From Dyella_B jejuensis (GTDB lineage Bacteria; Pseudomonadota; Gammaproteobacteria; Xanthomonadales; Rhodanobacteraceae), in contig NZ_JADIKJ010000005.1 of NCBI RefSeq assembly GCF_044904675.1, forward strand, positions 143,284 to 207,283: a stretch of DNA of 64,000 nt, given 5' to 3'. Positions 61,060 through 64,000 of this stretch are shown one piece after another. The notes beneath the pieces were generated by a model that was not told where the DNA came from, made no database searches, and saw only the letters and a list, made by a program, of their open reading frames with translations. Position numbers and translations under genes: made by a program. Numbering within the stretch: the first letter of the stretch is position 1; each line of letters starts with the position of its first letter.

Positions 61060-61884
61060 CTACAGCACGCACACTTTTTTTGTATTCAGTTTTTCGTTTT
61101 CCCAGAAATTCATATCCACATATTTCATGAACAAATCCGGGGGAAGGATGGTCGGTCGCCCGATATGTTCCACCTTTCGCCTTACCGTATGAAGATCGGG
61201 CATGCCTAACCGTCGATCGAACTCTTCTTCCTGGTAGCCGACATTTTCGAAGTCGTGATTGAAGGGCTTTTCGCCCAGACGCTCGTAGAGCTGACGGACA
61301 ATCGCCGAAGGGTTGCTGACCAAGGATTCGTAACGAATAACGATCAATTTGTCGGCATGCTCGCCAAACCATGCTTCCCGCAAGGAACCCCAGGGAAGTC
61401 CGATAAGCCCGCGCTCGGCATCCATCAGGTCCTTGACCCGTCCATACACGTTCCGGGAAGTTTTGCCTTGAAAAATGCCGGACACATGGGTCGGATTGCG
61501 CCTGACCATCATTTCGACACTGTCGATGACCCAGGGTACTTCACGAACACAGCAAATCACTTTCGATCGCGGAAACAGCTGATGCAAAAGTGGGAGTTTC
61601 GCCGTCCACGTGCGATTGGTATCGAAGACCCATTTGCCGCGCTCCAGCTCGTCGTGGTGGTAGGCCTTGAACAGGCTATCGAACACCCGGCGCCGACGAT
61701 CCTCGCTAAAAAAAGAAGCGTACTCGCTGGCTCCGCTCATCTTTGGCAGGACAGCATTGAATAACGTCGCCACGGGACTGCTCATTCCCGCAGAGAATCG
61801 GGGATTCTGCTTGAGGATCGCGGATAGTAGCGTCGACCCGGATCGCGGTAATCCGGAGATGAAGTGCGCGGCGTGGTTTTGCAT
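61060..61884 (-). CDS. Sulfotransferase family protein
   Basis: A 274-residue cytoplasmic sulfotransferase-like protein. The 5'-phosphosulfate loop for PAPS is HFISGLPRSGSTLLSAIL near the N-terminus, and the 3'-phosphate region is likely VICCVREVPWVIDSVEMMV and LIVIRYESLVSNP. It would transfer sulfate to an unknown acceptor (a glycan, lipid or small molecule). The ATG at 61884 (MQNHAAHF) has GGGGA upstream and puts the loop at the usual distance; a frame extension to 62079 adds an unrelated 65 residues. It lies 51 bp upstream of the hydrolase gene on the same strand, so the two may be cotranscribed. Confidence 0.85.
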   Translation of the reverse strand: MQNHAAHFISGLPRSGSTLLSAILKQNPRFSAGMSSPVATLFNAVLPKMSGASEYASFFSEDRRRRVFDSLFKAYHHDELERGKWVFDTNRTWTAKLPLLHQLFPRSKVICCVREVPWVIDSVEMMVRRNPTHVSGIFQGKTSRNVYGRVKDLMDAERGLIGLPWGSLREAWFGEHADKLIVIRYESLVSNPSAIVRQLYERLGEKPFNHDFENVGYQEEEFDRRLGMPDLHTVRRKVEHIGRPTILPPDLFMKYVDMNFWENEKLNTKKVCVL

Positions 61885-62101
61885 GGTGACTTTCCCCAAA
61901 TCTCTTGTACTTGCATACAAGCTCAACTGACAGTGCCAACCCTTAGTCCTAGACTGACGCTTAAAAGCCCTTTGCAGCCATTCCCATTTTCGCGGGAGTG
62001 ACCGCAAAATTTTAAATTTGTCCAAAGTTCGGTGAGAGGTCCGATTCGGCAAGGGCAGAGCCCGCATGGCTTCATCCATGCAGGCTCTTGCTTCCGTTCT
62101 T

Positions 62102-64000
62102 CTACGCTACATGCACACTCGGATGCGCACTCGCCAGCATATGCTCCTGGTACAAATACGCTTCGGCTTGTGGATTGAAATCACCCGTATCGGCTCCCGC
62201 CGCATCGAACGTGCCCATGGCCTGCACCAGCTGATGCACCTGTGCGTCGTAGGCAGAACTGGCGGCAGTGGTCGACGTATTGCCATACAGGCTCTGGATA
62301 TCGGCAATATCCGTGGCACTTAAGGTTTGATTGCCCGTGCCCAACACCGCATTCATGATCGAACCGGCGATGTCGTTGTCCGCCAGGCCCAATGCATGCC
62401 CGATCTCGTGCAGCGCCACCTGTTCAAACGTGGCGCTGGTGTTGGCATAGGTGAGCGCGCCCTTTCCGTTCGTATCCAACGGTGCCTGGTTGGGATCTTC
62501 CAGTTCCACGTCTACACCGGTCAGTGCGCCCGCCTGGCTGGTATACGTGGTCAGGCCGATCGCACTGGTGCTGGCCGGGTTCAGATCGCTGAAGCCCACT
62601 TCGATATCCGCCTTGGCGCCGGGCTGGACCTCTTCGAAGTTGAGCCCTGATGCCTTCGCCCATGCCTGGAAAGCCTGCTCGATGGCCTGCTGCTCCTTGG
62701 TGTCGGTAATGGAGTCACTGAAGTTGCCGGAGGCGTTGGCGAAGCTCCAGGTGATGGTCTGGTCCGCCCACTTGGCGCCCTCGTAAACGCTATCGGACTG
62801 CTCCGCCTTGGCCACTTGCGTCGCCGTGGGCTTCTTGCCTTTCCACTTGGTCAGGCCATAGCCGTAGCCGCCACCGTCGTAACCATCGCCACCACCGCTG
62901 TAGCCGCCATAACCGCCTTCGTCGCCGGTATCATCGGGATCCGGTTCAGACCAGTTGCCACCGGTATCGCCTGCCCCAAAGACGCTGTCATCCGTATTGG
63001 CCCCATCGAAGACGACATTGCTATCGGTGGCCGAAACGTTATCGCTTGTTCCGGTGACAAGGACCGAATCCGTAGAGCCACCTACGATCGTGTCATTGGA
63101 ACCCGTTACCGTCACGGCATCGTTGCTGCTGATATCGATGGTGGCATTGCTGACGTCAATGACGTCGCCTTGCCCGCTCACGGAGATGGCGTTGCTGCCA
63201 TCGCCAGTTACCGTATCGCCGTCACCGACAATACCGACACCCGCACCGGAATCGACCGTAATGCTCGCGTTATCGGACACATCGATCGTGTCGTCACCGC
63301 TGCTTATCTGGATCGTGTCGCTATCGATGGCATTGATGGTGTCGTTGCCGCTGCTCGCACTATCGATCAGGCTGGCATTGGCCTGCATATCGATGGTGTT
63401 GTTGCTGCTAGTGAGTGTGGTGGTACTACCCGCATCGAGACTGACATTATTGCCGCTTCCGCTGAGCGTATCGCTGGTACCGGTAAGCGTCACATAGCTA
63501 GAACTCGAGTTGATCGAGACGTCGTTGCCATCCACGATATCGCCGCTGGTCGAGCCTGCACCGGACAGTGCGATCGATTCGCCACCGGCCGTGATCGTGT
63601 TGTCGCCGCCGATGATGGATTCGGTACCGTCGCTCGTGCCTGTGTAGCTGATCGCGTCGCCGCTAGCTGTCAGGTCACCGCCGCCTTTCGTCGCAACGAT
63701 GTTACCGCTGCCATCCACATCGGCACTTGAACCTCCCGTGAGAGTAATTGTGCCCGCATTATTCGTGGCATTGATCGTGTCGTAGTAGCTCGTGCCACCG
63801 TCGTTGTTGATCTGGATCGTGCCGTCCGTACCGGCATTGATCGTATCGCCGCCGTTACCCGACGTATCGTCCAACGTCGAGCCCGCATCCATGTCCAGCG
63901 TATTGCCGCTGGCCGTTTCCGTCACCGAGCTGCCATCGCCCAGTTCATCGGTATCCTTGGTACCAGACAGCGTGATACCCGTGCCGTCCAGCGTCAGCGC
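62102..64000 (-). CDS. Repeat-rich matrixin-type metalloprotease (5' end outside window)
   Basis: The frame is open to the end of the window (632 codons visible), so the N-terminus is missing. The visible N-terminal part (about 370 residues) is an Asp/Ser/Thr/Gly-rich repeat array of short beta-helix-like units (for example ITLSGTKDTDELGDG, DTVTGDGSNAISVSG, TVTGSNDTIVGGSTDSV). A Gly/Tyr-rich linker (YGGYSGGGDGYDGGGYGYG) follows, then a matrixin (M10-like) domain with the zinc motif HEIGHALGLAD and a Met-turn-like GSIMN. It is probably secreted or surface-anchored. No RTX nonapeptide repeats are evident. Substrate and secretion route are unknown. Confidence 0.85.
   Translation of the reverse strand, partial: ALTLDGTGITLSGTKDTDELGDGSSVTETASGNTLDMDAGSTLDDTSGNGGDTINAGTDGTIQINNDGGTSYYDTINATNNAGTITLTGGSSADVDGSGNIVATKGGGDLTASGDAISYTGTSDGTESIIGGDNTITAGGESIALSGAGSTSGDIVDGNDVSINSSSSYVTLTGTSDTLSGSGNNVSLDAGSTTTLTSSNNTIDMQANASLIDSASSGNDTINAIDSDTIQISSGDDTIDVSDNASITVDSGAGVGIVGDGDTVTGDGSNAISVSGQGDVIDVSNATIDISSNDAVTVTGSNDTIVGGSTDSVLVTGTSDNVSATDSNVVFDGANTDDSVFGAGDTGGNWSEPDPDDTGDEGGYGGYSGGGDGYDGGGYGYGLTKWKGKKPTATQVAKAEQSDSVYEGAKWADQTITWSFANASGNFSDSITDTKEQQAIEQAFQAWAKASGLNFEEVQPGAKADIEVGFSDLNPASTSAIGLTTYTSQAGALTGVDVELEDPNQAPLDTNGKGALTYANTSATFEQVALHEIGHALGLADNDIAGSIMNAVLGTGNQTLSATDIADIQSLYGNTSTTAASSAYDAQVHQLVQAMGTFDAAGADTGDFNPQAEAYLYQEHMLASAHPSVHVA

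Overview
The window looks like chromosomal DNA of a high-GC gammaproteobacterium of the Xanthomonadales (Lysobacterales), most likely Rhodanobacteraceae (Dyella/Rhodanobacter/Luteibacter type). This is inferred from gene content and order (tsaD facing rpsU-yqeY-dnaG, envC-ctpA, gltB-gltD, several TonB-dependent receptors, a matrixin-type secreted protease) and from the dense high-GC coding. No rRNA, tRNA, CRISPR array, prophage or complete insertion sequence was recognised.

Layout. 1-7.4 kb: the end of an RlmI-type methyltransferase, a Pr6Pr-like membrane protein, rmuC, a shikimate-dehydrogenase-like gene, folE overlapping an EF-hand gene, a repeat-filled intergenic region, and an MFS/DUF1993 gene pair. 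7.4-10.5 kb: an A/T-richer TonB-dependent receptor ended by a clear terminator. 10.6-19.4 kb: housekeeping and redox genes (FrnE-like DsbA, COG2509 flavoprotein, dinG, HutD/Ves, DUF938, YchJ, NRDE) and an unusual double-domain methylglyoxal synthase. 19.7-22.6 kb: a second receptor. 23-29 kb: gltD-gltB. 29.2-32 kb: envC-ctpA. 32.3-34.6 kb: a third receptor with a perfect 18-bp Zur-box-like palindrome upstream. 34.7-41.4 kb: EcsC, pteridine reductase, folK, folB, tsaD, rpsU, yqeY, DUF1328 and dnaG. 41.4-45 kb: DedA, a bestrophin-like membrane protein and an orphan HMG-CoA-reductase homologue. 45-55.4 kb: a metal-type RND efflux operon, a Na/Pi symporter and the Mg2+ P-type ATPase mgtA with a structured leader. 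56.2-59.2 kb: an A/T-richer cassette (AlaX editing protein, MFS transporter, cysteine-synthase-like PLP enzyme). 59.6-64 kb: an alpha/beta hydrolase, a sulfotransferase and a repeat-rich matrixin protein that runs off the window.

The best candidate for an undescribed system is the 56.2-59.2 kb cassette. It pairs a tRNA-Ala editing enzyme with an exporter-like MFS protein and a beta-replacement-type PLP enzyme, and a 31-codon remnant of a cysteine-desulfurase-like gene overlaps its first gene. A reasonable but unproven reading is production or detoxification of an alanine-like non-protein amino acid, with AlaX protecting translation. Other observations worth a second look are the Zur-type palindrome before the third receptor, the tandem methylglyoxal synthase, the mgtA leader (two perfect palindromes and a well-initiated 84-codon reading frame), the HMG-CoA reductase homologue with a novel N-terminal extension, and a family of composite palindromic repeats present at three intergenic loci.
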